NCBI RefSeq assembly: GCF_003286085.1
Contig: NW_020825380.1
Span: 1-64,000 of the forward strand
Source: Drosophila persimilis
Taxonomy: Eukaryota; Arthropoda; Insecta; Diptera; Drosophilidae
DNA: 64,000 nt
Direction: 5' to 3'
Of the stretch, positions 41,808 through 52,230 are shown piece after piece (positions within the stretch are counted from its first letter, which is position 1; each line of letters opens with the position of its first letter). The notes under the pieces are model-generated. The model did no database searches and was not told the DNA's origin. It was given only the letters and a program-made list of their open reading frames with translations. The position numbers and the translations under genes are program-made.

Positions 41808-44311
41808 TGTAACGTGTAACGCTCGTCTACGCTAGACGGACAGGAGGGGCGATCTGCAAAGGCGGGGCACGCTTTAAATGTTCCGGCTCTAGCTCGTCGG
41901 CTTTGGGGTGGTGGTTCTTGCGCGTACAGATCGTCTCCATTTAGCAACACTATCACGCGATAATTTTAACGATTTATTTTCCTAAGAATTGAGCGTGCTG
42001 CGACTATACGGTGCTAGAACTACCGGTAGAACGACAAAAAGATAAAAGAAACACTCTGTAAAGAATAGGGGAGAGTGCAGAAGAGAAGGGAGGAGAAGAT
42101 GAGGGAGAGAGAGAGAGAGAGAAAGTAGAAAGAGAGTGAAGAGTGAGGGAAAGAGGAGGAGATATCGGTTGCTATCCCACGGATGTCAGTGTGGTAGCTT
42201 ATTTTTGCCCACCCAACCTATGACCATCTTCCTCAAAACCGGAAGGTTCAGATGGCCCCTTTAGCTAGATCGCGGTTACACGCACGCCGGCACAGAGTTC
42301 ATCCTTTTGTATCTTTATCTAAATTCCATTATATATTTGTTCGAAAAAACGGTTAAAACTAATATATTCAGCGATGGCATATTTTTCTAATACTAGAGAT
42401 CTACAGCGAGTATATGCATATGAGAGATTCAGAGGCGTATATAAAGTGATATGAGGTGAAGTTAATAATTAAGGTGTATCTTAAGGTTAGCAGGTTATTC
42501 CTGGCACAAATTCATTTAAATTTTCTTTTAATTCGGTTGCTTGTATACAACTGGCAATATAGGATATAGTGAGGAAAGTGTAAGATTGTTGCTATTCATT
42601 AGCGATTTTATCGTAAATTCGTTTCTTATTTTCTTTTCGAGAGCTTAGGATTGGGCGCGCCCACTAGAACCAAACGAAAGTCGCAGGATTTTACTCACGC
42701 AGTTAGGTTTCTCCATCGGCGAAAGATCGATCTTCCGGCGACTGCTGAAATAGAACGTTATCCTTTTTCTTTCGTTTACATTAGTGCTTTCGAGACCTTT
42801 GATTTCCCTCAGGCGGGGTTAGTTCTAAATCCAATAAATTTCTGTTTTGTTTCGGGTGCTTTTTAGATTACTTACAATTTCCTCTAAATTCTTTCCAATA
42901 TTTCATATAAATTCTTAATTCGAACGGGTACAACTAGTATTTAAAGCTAAATCTTAGGAACTTCATTTGTTTGTTCAAAGGAACGATTCTAGAGTCTTAT
43001 TCATGGGTTCGAGTCTCTGTCGGATTCGACGGAATGGCCTAACTAATATTTAAGCTAAATTTTAGGAACTTCATTTGTTTGCTCAAAGGAGCGATTCTAT
43101 AGTCTTGTTCATTGGTTCGAGTCTCTGGCGGATTCGACCGGATGGCCTGCAGCTCAATTACTTTTCTAACTGGGTTTGGCGAATCGCATCGGACTGCCTG
43201 CCCAGGAGAGGATAGGCGGAACTGAAATCAGGTGTCCGAAGAGCGTATTTATTAATTTTAATTCTGCTGGGCTGCTCTCGGGCCGTAACTTTCTTTAACA
43301 CCGGCTTTACTGCGCCATTTTTGAAACACGGACCGAGATCTGGATTCTACATCGACGAAACTCTATTAATACAGGGGTCTGTTGAAGCGGGAACGGTAGA
43401 TTGTATTTTCTTTGAAAGTCTCTAGAACATTAACCGTTGCAGGGCTCGAATGCGCCTGGTTTTGCCAGCACAAACTCCTCGCCGGGCGACATGGGCGCCG
43501 GTTGGGGACGGGGAGCGGCCGACGGAACGAGACTATCCGCCCACGAGCAGTGGACGCGGTCTCGGTTACGGATCGCTTGTTGATGCGGCACGTGGAATCT
43601 ACGGAGCCTCTCGGCGGATCCGGGAAAACGATGAACCAGTATGCTGACGCCTGCGATTTCCAGGCGGGTCGAAGTACTCCACTTTGCTGGTCACTTTTTG
43701 GTGCCGCAAACGTGGGGTGCCTTACGGCGCCTTAGCACGGGTCGCGCTAGGCTGGGGCGCGTAAGGCGGCGTCTTCCCGAGGAGCTGGTCCACAATTTCC
43801 GCAGGAAATCTTTTGCTGCGGAAAATACGAGTTACCTCTATTAGATATTCGCCCGGAGAACGGGGATCGACATTTATCTTACCGCAGTGGCAGCGGTATC
43901 CGTGGATGTACACAGATTAATCCAGCCTCTGGCGGTTCTCTGGGTTAGAACGCCCACAGAAGAGGTTGCTCCCGCAGAAAACGGCTACACTTATAAACCT
44001 TCCGGCACTGTACACACTTTCGACTTTATTTAGTGGAATTAGGCGCGGATGGCAAACTTTTCACTGATTGGGAAAAACACGACTCGTCGGCTTGATTATC
44101 GCACAGGAAAAGATCGAAGCCGGAAACCTGCTCTGGCCACTTGACATTTGCATGCACTTTTGCATGGGGAGGTTACGCCCTCTAGGTTGTCAAATTGGAG
44201 CAACCCTGACCTCGGCTGATTTCGATCATTGTCAATCTTGCGGTCAGCTGCCCAGGCAGCTGATCGGCAGGCACCTCCCAACACTTACAAAGTCGATTCA
44301 TGCCCCCTACA
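41808..44311 (-). repeat. LTR3 (outer 5' LTR), 2504 bp
   Basis: Same length as LTR1, both units of the 108-bp duplication present. It shares substitutions with LTR2 (taatactag near 42390, gcacagg near 44100) rather than with LTR1. It ends CCCCCTACA next to the CGCT duplication. As the 5'-most LTR it should hold the promoter for the composite. Confidence 0.88.
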
Positions 44312-44462
44312 CGCTCAGCCTGATTTTCTGTCTCTCTCGCACGCACTTTTTGTCGTGTCGTTTAATATTAGCGGCGTCTGCCGGAGGAAAGCCATACTGA
44401 CTAAGTATCGGGTATAACTGTAGAGTTGCGGTGTCCGCAGCAACTCACAACGTTCCCCCTCG
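44312..44462 (+). mobile_element. HINE copy G, right part
   Basis: Starts with the CGCT duplication and continues 'cagcctgattttctg', through the CT-rich section, subterminal inverted repeat and terminal hairpin, to 'ccccctcg'. It completes the HINE begun at 24669. Confidence 0.88.
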
Positions 44463-45375
44463 TTTTATTTGTGAATGACCTTCCTCAAGTTATAACATAC
44501 TCTACTACACTAATGTATGCTGATGATGTCAAAATCTGTCTTTCTTACTCTGATTGGTATTTGCACACACGCCTTCAACTTGATCTAAGTGAACTACTAT
44601 TGTGGTGTTCAACTAATCTTCTTTTTCTGAACCTTTCCAAATGCAAACTTATGACATTTTACCGTCGCGCTCCTCATTGTTCGCGCTCCCATATGTTCTA
44701 GGAAATCATGTCCTTGAGCGAATTTCGAGTTCAAATGACCTCGGAATCCTTTTTGATCATAAGATGTGTTTTAACACCCATATAGCTGCAACTGTAAATA
44801 AAGCTAAGGGTGTTTTAGCGTTCATCGAGCGTTGGTCCAAGGAGTTTGACGACCCGTACGTTACGAAACAACTGTACATCTCATTAGTACGTCCTATATT
44901 GGAGTATTGTTCTTGTGTGTGGAGCCCGCAGTATAAAGTACAGCAGGCTGTTATTGAATCCGTGCAAAAGCAATTTTTAATTTTTGCCCGGAACTTTAAC
45001 TGGGACTCAGGTAGAATCTTGCCACCCTACCGGTCTAGGCTAAATCTTATTGACCTGCCGTCGTTGCACCATCGCAGAATATGCAATGGCGTAATGTTAG
45101 TGCACAAGCTCCTTCTTGGGACTGTTGACTCCCAAAATCTCGTGGGTCAGATTGACTTGGCCGTTCCATCTAGACCTACCCGTACTTTTAGGCCTATCCG
45201 TCTACCCATATGTAGGTCTAATTATGCTGATCATGAACCTTTTAGGGTTTTATGCTATAATTATAACTCCCTCTGTCAAACCCTATCCCCTGAACTGTCT
45301 CTTAAACTAATTGCATACAATATTTATAATCATTTAAATTTAGCTAACTTTAAACTTATCTTTTTCCGCCTTTAG
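44463..45375 (+). pseudogene. CR1/Jockey-like LINE ORF2, RT 3' half and C-terminus
   Basis: RT resumes in FVNDLPQVI immediately after HINE G, with the catalytic box YADDV at about 44519, thumb motifs (NLSKCKLMTFYRR) and a long C-terminal region (ISLVRPILEYCSCVWSPQYK and onward). A frame change near 44690-44702 breaks the reading: one frame stops at 44701 and the rest (to 45375) is in another. The family is CR1/Jockey-superfamily by the YADD context and lack of RNase H. The same gene's 5' part is at 23219-24668. Confidence 0.82.
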
Positions 45376-45431
45376 TAACTAAGTACCATTATTAACAGAT
45401 AATTGTTAATTTAATAAATAAATAAATAAAT
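45376..45431 (+). repeat. 3' UTR and (AAATA)n tail of the CR1-like LINE
   Basis: Short 3' UTR ending 'taataaataaataaata', a low-complexity tail marking the element's 3' end. The 5' target duplication cannot be identified because the 5' end is rearranged. Confidence 0.65.
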
Positions 45432-45520
45432 AGCTCAAGTATAATTTTGTGTTCGTGTGTGGCATCGTCAAAAAACACAGTAAAAAATATATATAACATT
45501 GGATTCCCGTTAGATATTGA

Positions 45521-46722
45521 TTACTTGGCCAAACGTGGGGCCGTATCCTTGCAAATCGTCAGATCAATAAACTCCACCAGTGTTCGGGTCGGGCGGCCAT
45601 TCCCTTGCGCAGATACTCGTATTCGAAGCCCTTTGTCACCATAACATTTGTGGCATCCTTTGAGGGAGAAAGTCCATAAGCTCTGCGCCCAAACAAAGCG
45701 CCCCACAATACTCACAATATGCATCCACTGGCCACAGGGCACAAACTCACGGAGAAAGGCAGCGGCCTTGCAGGGACGTCCACCTCGGTCAATGCCATAG
45801 TTCTGCACATCGCTGCGTCCCCCGGCACGCACGGCCTTGCTGTAATATTTCCACAATGGGAAGCGCCACACACGATCTCCGGTATGCATGCTGGCGTGCT
45901 TGATCTGCTGCCACAGGATCTCCGAGTTGGTAAAGACCCCCGCAGCCGACTCATCCAGGGCCTGGCGCATGTAGCCCGAGCAGGTGCCGACGTCAATGAT
46001 GCACTTGGGACAGAAGTTTTGCGCATACAGCAGGGCGTCTGCCAGGACCAGTACATCCTCGTGATCGGTGCACTGGATCTCGATGGTCTTGCCGTTCATG
46101 GACTTGACCATGTCCCCAGTACGGACCGAATTGCAGCCCACTACGTTTTCACAAAGAGGTATCAGGCCGCGAATGTTGACCTAAGAACAGCATTATTATT
46201 TAAGGAGATATCATTTCTGTCCTGAGTACTTACCGGTAAACGCAGGCCAGCCACAGCTCGACAACAGGCCACCACAACGGCGGCCCCGGTCATGTCGCCA
46301 CGCATATGGAAGAGCTCATGTTTCTCTGTCAGGCACAATCCTCCAGCATCGTAAGTCACGCCTTGGCCCACCAGCACAATGGGGCGCTCCTCGGCACAGG
46401 TGCCGTAGTAACTCAGCTCCAGGAAGATGGGTGGCTCGCACGAGGCCTTGCCCACAGCCAGGAAGGCGTGCATTGACTGGCTCTCGGCCCAGCCCTCGAC
46501 CTTGACCTCCACATTGACACGGATTGCACAGCACCTCGACGACATTCTGCGCAAAAGCTGTGGGTGTGAGGAGGTTGGAGGTCATCTCCTGCAGCTGTCT
46601 CGTCAGGTTCTGGGCGGCTGCCTTCTGCAGACCAATGCGCCATCCTTCGAGGTCGCAGACCTCGTCTTTTCTTGCGTATAAGTCCAGCGACGCTGGATAG
46701 CCTGGGGACGTGGTCGCAGGCG
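45521..46722 (-). pseudogene. Sperm leucyl-aminopeptidase (S-Lap type, M17) gene fragment
   Basis: Minus-strand M17 aminopeptidase C-terminal domain in two exons. The upstream exon (46722-46234) follows a TTGCAG acceptor, reads LEGWRIGLQKAAAQNLTRQLQEM, then needs a frame change near 46530 to continue VNVEVKVEGWAESQSMHAF and GQGVTYDAGG. A 53-bp intron (46233-46181; GTAAGT...CTTAG) joins the second exon, with GDMVKSMNGKTIEIQCTDHEDVLVLADALLYAQ. Metal/catalytic positions deviate from canonical LAP: GKG to GQG, and NTDAEGR to CTDHEDV (Arg lost), as known for fly sperm-LAPs thought to be inactive structural sperm proteins. The C-terminus may run beyond its natural stop. N-terminal exons are missing or unrecognised. 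The frame change makes a pseudogene or a sequencing error. Confidence 0.85.
46181..46233 (-). other. 53-bp intron of the S-Lap fragment
   Basis: Starts GTAAGTACTC and ends GTTCTTAG on the minus strand. Phase 0 between CTG CGT TTA CCG and GTC AAC ATT CGC. Typical fly short intron. Its retention shows a DNA-level copy, not a retrocopy. Confidence 0.8.
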
Positions 46723-47039
46723 CTGCAAGCATTATTTTTCGTTAAGCCCACACAAAGTACCAAACATCACAATATTCTAGATACGTATTTCGTGTTCAAT
46801 TTCTAGCAATAGAGAATGCCAAATTGAGGCGATGAATGTACTCCATGAGAAAGTGACACTCACTTCAAGGGCTATTTGGTCGGTACATTCAGGAAATTCG
46901 AAAGGATCAGTATCTAAAAACGAGTGGACATCGGCCCTTCACTCACTACTGTTTTGGTTTGTCTGTCCTCGGAGGAGTAAACATATCTATGTATGTATAT
47001 CTTTGACAAATGGGGCTAACAAATCATGAACTCTTGAAG
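46723..47039. other. Flank upstream of S-Lap fragment, no clear gene
   Basis: About 320 bp with no domain I recognise. A minus-strand stretch at about 46911-46864 is bounded by a TTTTTAG acceptor-like and GTGAGT donor-like site and could be a short upstream exon, but it is too short to assign. Confidence 0.35.
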
Positions 47040-47420
47040 GGCCATGGTACTCAAATAGATGTGGCTCTGGATGAGTGTAACTTCCAGAAGGAAGACTTTT
47101 CGTCCTATGAGCGTCCTTGATGAGCACCTAGATATCAGAGACCATGAAAGCTAGAGCAACCAAATTGTATATCCAGACACCTGGACGCGTCCGCTCCCAC
47201 AAAGACCAAAAATCTGTGGAATTCACAATTAACGCAGAATCGTAGAGAACGCCATATTTACTAGACTGTCAAATGTGGATGAGATCGGATCGTTATTATA
47301 GCCATAACGACCAAATCGCCTTCCACGCGCTTACTCATTCTCTCTCGATCTCTCTATCCATCTCACACACTCTTTCTCGTGCAGTGTGTTCGCTCTGGCG
47401 GAGGGAAGCGAGACAGAACG
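47040..47420 (+). mobile_element. Old, diverged HINE/DINE-1 relic
   Basis: Recognisable but degraded HINE blocks in order: 'gtaacttccagaaggaa', 'gcgtccttgatgagca', 'gaaagctagagcaaccaaatt', 'cgctcccacaaagaccaaaaatctgtgg', 'aacgcagaatcgtagagaa', 'gatcggatcgttattatagcc', then a CT-rich section. Termini are not recognisable. It is much more diverged than the other copies, so an older insertion. Confidence 0.72.
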
Positions 47421-47476
47421 GCGGGCTTGTGTGTAAGAAAGAGAGAGAGGGAGAAAAGTTCCACTCTCCTATCTCA

Positions 47477-47582
47477 TGACAAGTGCGAGCATAATTCAGA
47501 GTTTACTTCGTTCCCGCTCGTTAAAGAATCTTTTTTGTATAAGTGGGTGATAAAAAAGAAAGGTTTTTAAAATCAAAACGTT
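47477..47582 (-). repeat. Probable end of BEL LTR, left of the mdg3-like insertion
   Basis: Sequence from TGACAAGTGCG to the CGTT target site. With 56493-56946 it would make a ~560-bp LTR with TG...CA ends split by the mdg3-like element. The outer boundary is a guess, since no second BEL LTR is available for comparison. Confidence 0.4.
47579..47582 (+). repeat. Left 4-bp target-site duplication CGTT
   Basis: CGTT precedes TGTAAGATATG and is matched at 56489-56492 after TTTACA. Confidence 0.85.
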
Positions 47583-47779
47583 TGTAAGATATGAATATTA
47601 GTTTATAAGATTTGAATTAGTTTAAGAGTTACTCATCGATAGTATTATAAGAAATACCAATGTACTCGATATATCGATACTTGTCCTCGACAAGTATCGA
47701 TATGCCAACACACATTAATTGATATACGACAATGAAGACAGAAGAACATATAATAAAACCGTGCTATTAAAAGTTTACA
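47583..47779 (+). repeat. 5' LTR of the mdg3-like element, 197 bp
   Basis: TGTAAGATATG ... AAAAGTTTACA. It contains a perfect 15-bp stem palindrome (47671-47703) carrying two TATCGATA motifs and an AATAAAA signal near 47752-47758. Such short LTRs hold promoter and poly(A) site together. Confidence 0.9.
47671..47703 (+). promoter_or_regulatory. Palindrome with paired TATCGATA (DRE-like) sites in LTR
   Basis: ATATCGATACTTGTC, loop CTC, GACAAGTATCGATAT. TATCGATA is the DRE bound by DREF and overlaps BEAF-32 CGATA sites. The same palindrome is in the 3' LTR (56380-56412). Regulatory use is inference. Confidence 0.6.
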
Positions 47780-47800
47780 TATCAGGTGTGGGGTTTACCC
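47780..47800 (+). promoter_or_regulatory. Candidate primer binding region after 5' LTR
   Basis: Sequence TATCAGGTGTGGGGTTTA directly after the LTR, the expected primer site. I cannot name the tRNA with confidence. Confidence 0.4.
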
Positions 47801-47836
47801 AAAAAAAAAAACAAAATTAATAAATAAAACTCTGCG

Positions 47837-49120
47837 ATGAACTATGCAGACATAAGAGCGAAAACCAAAAGTGAACTTAGCGCCATATTGCGTAGGCAAA
47901 ACGTATATTTTGATCAAGATGCCAACATACACCAATTACGTACAGCAGTGAAAAAAATCATGGAAGACACGCATGAGCTAGGAAATACGGCGCCAAGCGC
48001 AGACGAGACTATGCAGGCAGACATTTTTGCAGTCCCGGTTGAGCGCGAGATAGATAGAGACAACCGTAGTGCACAACACGCAGTAAAAGCGGCGCCAGAA
48101 GAACATGGTGAAAATGTGCAGAAGGCTCGAGAAGCATTCATGCCGCGACAAGACAACGCGTGTTCGAAATTGACCATGCGATCAGATGAATACGAAGAAG
48201 AATCGCGCCGTTTGCAGCAGTTGGAACAATTGTACGTTTCTCGCAAGCGCTTAGCTGATCTCAAATTAAGCATATTGAAAACGGAGAAAGAGGCTATGGA
48301 GTTGGAAACGCCGAGAGATTGCATCGACTTGACACACATTGAGGCGCTGATGCGTCCATTTTCTGGAGATGACGACCAGGCTGTAACCAGTTGGATAAGT
48401 AACTTTGAGGACATTATGAATTTCCATGGTGTATCCGAGTCAAAATGCTGGATATTAGCGAAGCGGCTGCTAGGCGGATCGGCGAAGGCGTACATCGAAC
48501 ATGTGGCGCCTTTGACTTGGCAATTGATGCGAGCAGAATTGCTCAACGTCTTTGAGCAGAAAGTGACAGCGTGGGACATTGGAAAGCGACTGGAGGCACG
48601 GAAAATTGCAAATAATGAAAGCGCATTGCAATATTTCGTCGCAATGTGCAGCATAGCGTCGCAAGCAGACATGGCCACGAGCGATGTGGTCAAATTCATC
48701 GTAGAGGGACTGCAGGACAAGACGGGCATGGCAGCATCCATGCTATACTGCATCACACTCAACGAGTTGCGTGACAAGATGGTCACCTATGATAAGGTCA
48801 GAAGAGCTCCTGGCGTCGTAGCAATTCGTAGCGAAGGTATGACAAAGGGAAAACTAAATGTGAGTATGGCAGTTGGGCAGCAGCAAGGTGGTGGCGCAAT
48901 GCGTTGCTACAACTGTCGGCAATTTGGGCACGTTATGAAGGAATGCAGTCAGCCAAAGAGACCGGATGGGGCATGTTTTAACTGTTGGAGTACCAGCCAC
49001 CTATATTCGCAGTGCCCGAAACGAAAGATGGCCACTAGGGTAGCTGCAGTTCAAGATGAGGAGCGACCAGGAGAAAAAAACAACGACGATTTAGCGGCTG
49101 TCCAGTTAATCACTTTATGA
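47837..49120 (+). CDS. gag: mdg3-like gag with two CCHC knuckles
   Basis: 427 residues from the ATG at 47837. The N-terminus is helical and charged (coiled-coil likely around residues 110-160, ESRRLQQLEQLYVSRKRLADL). A capsid-like region follows (FSGDDDQAVTSWISNFEDIM through LNELRDKM). Knuckles CYNCRQFGHVMKEC (about 356) and CFNCWSTSHLYSQC (about 380) bind RNA. It ends at a single TGA (49118-49120), after which the same frame continues into protease, so the stop separates gag from pol in one frame. In this clade gag-pol is often a single ORF, so TGA may be a mutation or a readthrough site. Confidence 0.88.
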   Translation: MNYADIRAKTKSELSAILRRQNVYFDQDANIHQLRTAVKKIMEDTHELGNTAPSADETMQADIFAVPVEREIDRDNRSAQHAVKAAPEEHGENVQKAREAFMPRQDNACSKLTMRSDEYEEESRRLQQLEQLYVSRKRLADLKLSILKTEKEAMELETPRDCIDLTHIEALMRPFSGDDDQAVTSWISNFEDIMNFHGVSESKCWILAKRLLGGSAKAYIEHVAPLTWQLMRAELLNVFEQKVTAWDIGKRLEARKIANNESALQYFVAMCSIASQADMATSDVVKFIVEGLQDKTGMAASMLYCITLNELRDKMVTYDKVRRAPGVVAIRSEGMTKGKLNVSMAVGQQQGGGAMRCYNCRQFGHVMKECSQPKRPDGACFNCWSTSHLYSQCPKRKMATRVAAVQDEERPGEKNNDDLAAVQLITL

Positions 49121-49992
49121 CTTCCGTTTGGTGAACAAAGAGGCGTCAGTATTTTTAGTCTATTTGATACAGGTAGCCCTGTAAGTTTTATTCATAAGTC
49201 TTTGATACCGAAGTCGGCTATAGTTGAAGCCTATAATGAAGTTAGGAAATACTATGGACTAGGAGGACAACCAATTCCCATATGGGGAAAATTTAAGTGC
49301 CATATTGAATTTTGCACAAAGAAATATATCGTTTTATTAAACATCGTAGATGATAACATGCTGCCTTTGCCGGTATTGTTGGGACGCGATGCCCTTAAAG
49401 TTATTGAAGTAAAATTAGTTCATAAGAAAAATATCAATGCGAAGCAACACACACCATTAAGTTCGTTAAAGCAAAAAGCTATTAGTTTAACATGCGCGTC
49501 TTTATTCACCGAAAGTAAAAATAATATTAACATAAGACTATATGATAAGTTAGACGGTAATCAATCAGAAAGAAGCGATCTAATCAAACGTTCTAATCCA
49601 TTTAAAAATCAGACACAAGAAAACTCAAGGAATGACAAAATGGTCATCGAGAATATGAATCAAGGCGACGAATTCAGTAACTTTTGTGCGTCGGTAGAGA
49701 TTGATGAAGAGGAACATATTAACGTAGGTTTCGAATTTGGCCCCACTATTGCAGAAAAGTGTAGGGAAGTTATTAAGACATACTATTTACACAAAGAATT
49801 TGACTTTAAAGCACCACCAAAGTATCAGATGCAGATTCGTGTAACAGAAACAACACCATTTCATTGTACTCCGCGTCGTTTATCCTACCATGAGAGAGAG
49901 AAAGTAGCTGAAATAGTAGATGATCTGTTAGAAAAGAAAATAATCCGTCATAGTGAGTCTCCTTATGCTTCCCCGTTGGTCCTAGTAAAAAA
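49121..49992 (+). pseudogene. pol: mdg3-like pol, protease and RT N-terminus (cut by HINE)
   Basis: In frame with gag after the TGA. The protease motif FDTGSPVSF comes about 20 codons in, followed by LLGRDAL typical of the retropepsin C-terminal part, then a basic linker and the RT start (TPRRLSYHEREKVAEIVDDLLEKKIIRHSESPYASPLVLV). It is cut in the A-run after VLVK. The frame then reads 14 codons of HINE DNA (NEGERCELLRTPQL) and stops at 50035. RT resumes at 53335. Confidence 0.87.
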
Positions 49993-51123
49993 CGAGGGGG
50001 AACGTTGTGAGTTGCTGCGGACACCGCAACTCTAGAGTTATACCCGATACTAAGTCAGTATGGCTCTCCTCCGGCAGAGGCCGCTAATATTAAACGACAC
50101 GACAAAGAGTGCGTGCGAGAGAGACAGAAAATCTGTCTGAGCGTGACGTCGGGCGCTGCGTAGCCACTGCAAATTGATTTGTTTCCTTTGGCTATAAAAA
50201 TGATCTAATCTGATCCAGATTCAGCAATCTGGTAGATGTGGTCGGTATCTATGATTCTGCGTTTTTAGTTTTCTCAAATCTGCAATATTGTGGATGCAAC
50301 AGATTTTCGTCCTTTCTGTGGGCGGAAGGGGGTGGGGCTAAATTTTGAGTTATACGTTTTATAGTGAGATCTAACAGAAGTGCGGATACCAAATTTGGTT
50401 ACTCTAGCTTTAATAGTCTCTGAGATTTGTGAATATCCCCAGATTTGCATTCTTTGCGGGGTCGGAAGGGGGTGTGGCGAAATTTTGAAACAAACTCGTC
50501 TCGGTCCGATATATTAGGAGTGTGGATACCAAATTTGGTTGCTCTAGCTTTTATAGTCTCTGAGATCTAGGCGCTAATGTTTTACTCTAAGCAAAGCCGC
50601 CTATGCTACGTGTGTGTTAGAGAGAGACAGGGCGAGAAAAAATGAAATTGTTTTCTTGATGCTGGCTATAATAAAAATACGATCCAATTCAGATTCTGCA
50701 GTCTAAAAGATATGGTCATTCTCTACGATTCTGCGTTTTTGGTTTTCTCGTATCTTTAAAATTGTGGATGCCACAGATTTTCGCCCTTTGTGGGGGCGGA
50801 AGTGGGCGGGGCAAAGTTTTGAAATATTTTTGTAGCAGTGACATATCACAGAAGTCTGGATCCAAAACATCGTTACTCTAGCTCTTATAGTCTTTGAGCA
50901 TTAGGCGCTGAAGGGGATGGACAGACGGACAGACGGACAGACGGACGGACGGACAGACGGACAGACGGACAGACAGACATGGCTCAATCGACTCGGCTAT
51001 TGATGCTGATCAAGAATATATATACTTTATGGGGTCGGAAACGATTCCTTCTGGACGTTACACACATACACTTTTACCACAAATCTAATATACCCCAATA
51101 CTCATTTTGAGTATCGGGTATAA
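49993..51123 (-). mobile_element. HINE copy H1 (first of head-to-tail trimer)
   Basis: Reverse-oriented HINE: its 3' end (cgagggggaacg, hairpin) is at the left and its 5' terminus (agtatcgggtataa) at the right. Full length with all three monomers, of the 'gaatatcccc' subfamily (reverse of ggggatattc). Confidence 0.87.
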
Positions 51124-52230
51124 CGAGGGGGAACGTTGTGAGTTGCTGCGGACACCGCAACTCTAGAGTTATACCCGATACTAAGTCAGTATGGCTCTCC
51201 TCCGGCAGAGGCCGCTAATATTAAACGACACGACAAAGAGTGCGTGCGAGAGAGACAGAAAATCTGTCTGAGCGTGACGTCGGGCGCTGCGTAGCCACTG
51301 CAAATTGATTTGTTTCCTTTGGCTATAAAAATGATCTAATCTGATCCAGATTCAGCAATCTGGTAGATGTGGTCGGTATCTATGATTCTGCGTTTTTAGT
51401 TTTCTCAAATCTGCAATATTGTGGATGCAACAGATTTTCGTCCTTTGTGGGGGCGGAAGGGGGTGGGGCGAAATTTTGAGATATACGTTTTATAGTGAGA
51501 TCTAACAGGAGTGCGGATACTAAATTTGGTTACTCTAGCCTTAATAGTCTCTGAGATTTGTGAATATCCCCAGATTTTCATCCTTTGCGGGGTCGGAAGG
51601 GGGTTTGGCGAAATTTTGAAACAAACTCGTCTCGGTCCGATATATTAGGAGTGTGGATACCAAATTTGGTTGCTCTAGCTTTTATAGTCTCTGAGATCTA
51701 GGCGCTAATGTTTTACTCTAAGCAAAGCCGACTATGCTACGTGTGTGTTAGAGAGAGACAGGGCGAGAAAAAATGAAATTATTTTCTTGATGCTGGCTAT
51801 AATAATAATACGATCCAATTCAGATTCTACAGTATAAAAGATATGGTCATTCTCTACGATTCTGCGTTTTTGGTTTTCTCGTATCTTTAAAATTGTGGAT
51901 GCCACAGATTTTCGCCTTTTGAGGGGGCGGAAGTGGGCGGGGCAAAGTTTTGAAATATTTTTGGAGCAGTGACATATCACAGAAGTCTGGATCCAAAACA
52001 TCGTTGCTCTAGCTCTTATAGTCTTTGAGCATTAGGCGCTGAAGGGGACGGACAGACGGACAGACGGACGGACGGACAGACAGACATGGCTCAATCGACT
52101 CGGCTATTGATGCTGATCAAGAATATATATACTTTATGGGGTCGGAAACGATTCCTTCTGGACGTTACACACATCCACTTTTACCACAAATCTAATATAC
52201 CCCAATACTCATTTTGAGTATCGGGTATAA
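51124..52230 (-). mobile_element. HINE copy H2 (middle of trimer)
   Basis: Follows H1 with no spacer ('gggtataa' then 'cgaggggg'). Nearly identical to H1 in its first ~300 bp, then with small differences, including a shorter microsatellite. Confidence 0.87.

Larger units (their letters stand above)
25626..44311 (-). mobile_element. Tandem long-LTR gypsy-superfamily retrotransposon (LTR-int-LTR-int-LTR)
   Basis: 18.7 kb composite in minus orientation: LTR1 2504 bp, internal 5641 bp, LTR2 2396 bp, internal 5641 bp, LTR3 2504 bp. LTR ends are TG...CA and only the outer ends carry CGCT duplications, so one integration event was followed (or preceded) by LTR-LTR recombination. One unit would be 10.65 kb with unusually long LTRs, gag and pol but no env. 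This recalls the Ulysses group of Drosophila in LTR length and domain order (family memory, not a search). Both gag-pol sets are open, so the composite is young. Confidence 0.9.

Noticed and set aside
47914-48786. 290-codon minus-strand ORF
   Set aside because: Antisense shadow of the mdg3-like gag, whose CCHC knuckles fix the plus strand as coding.
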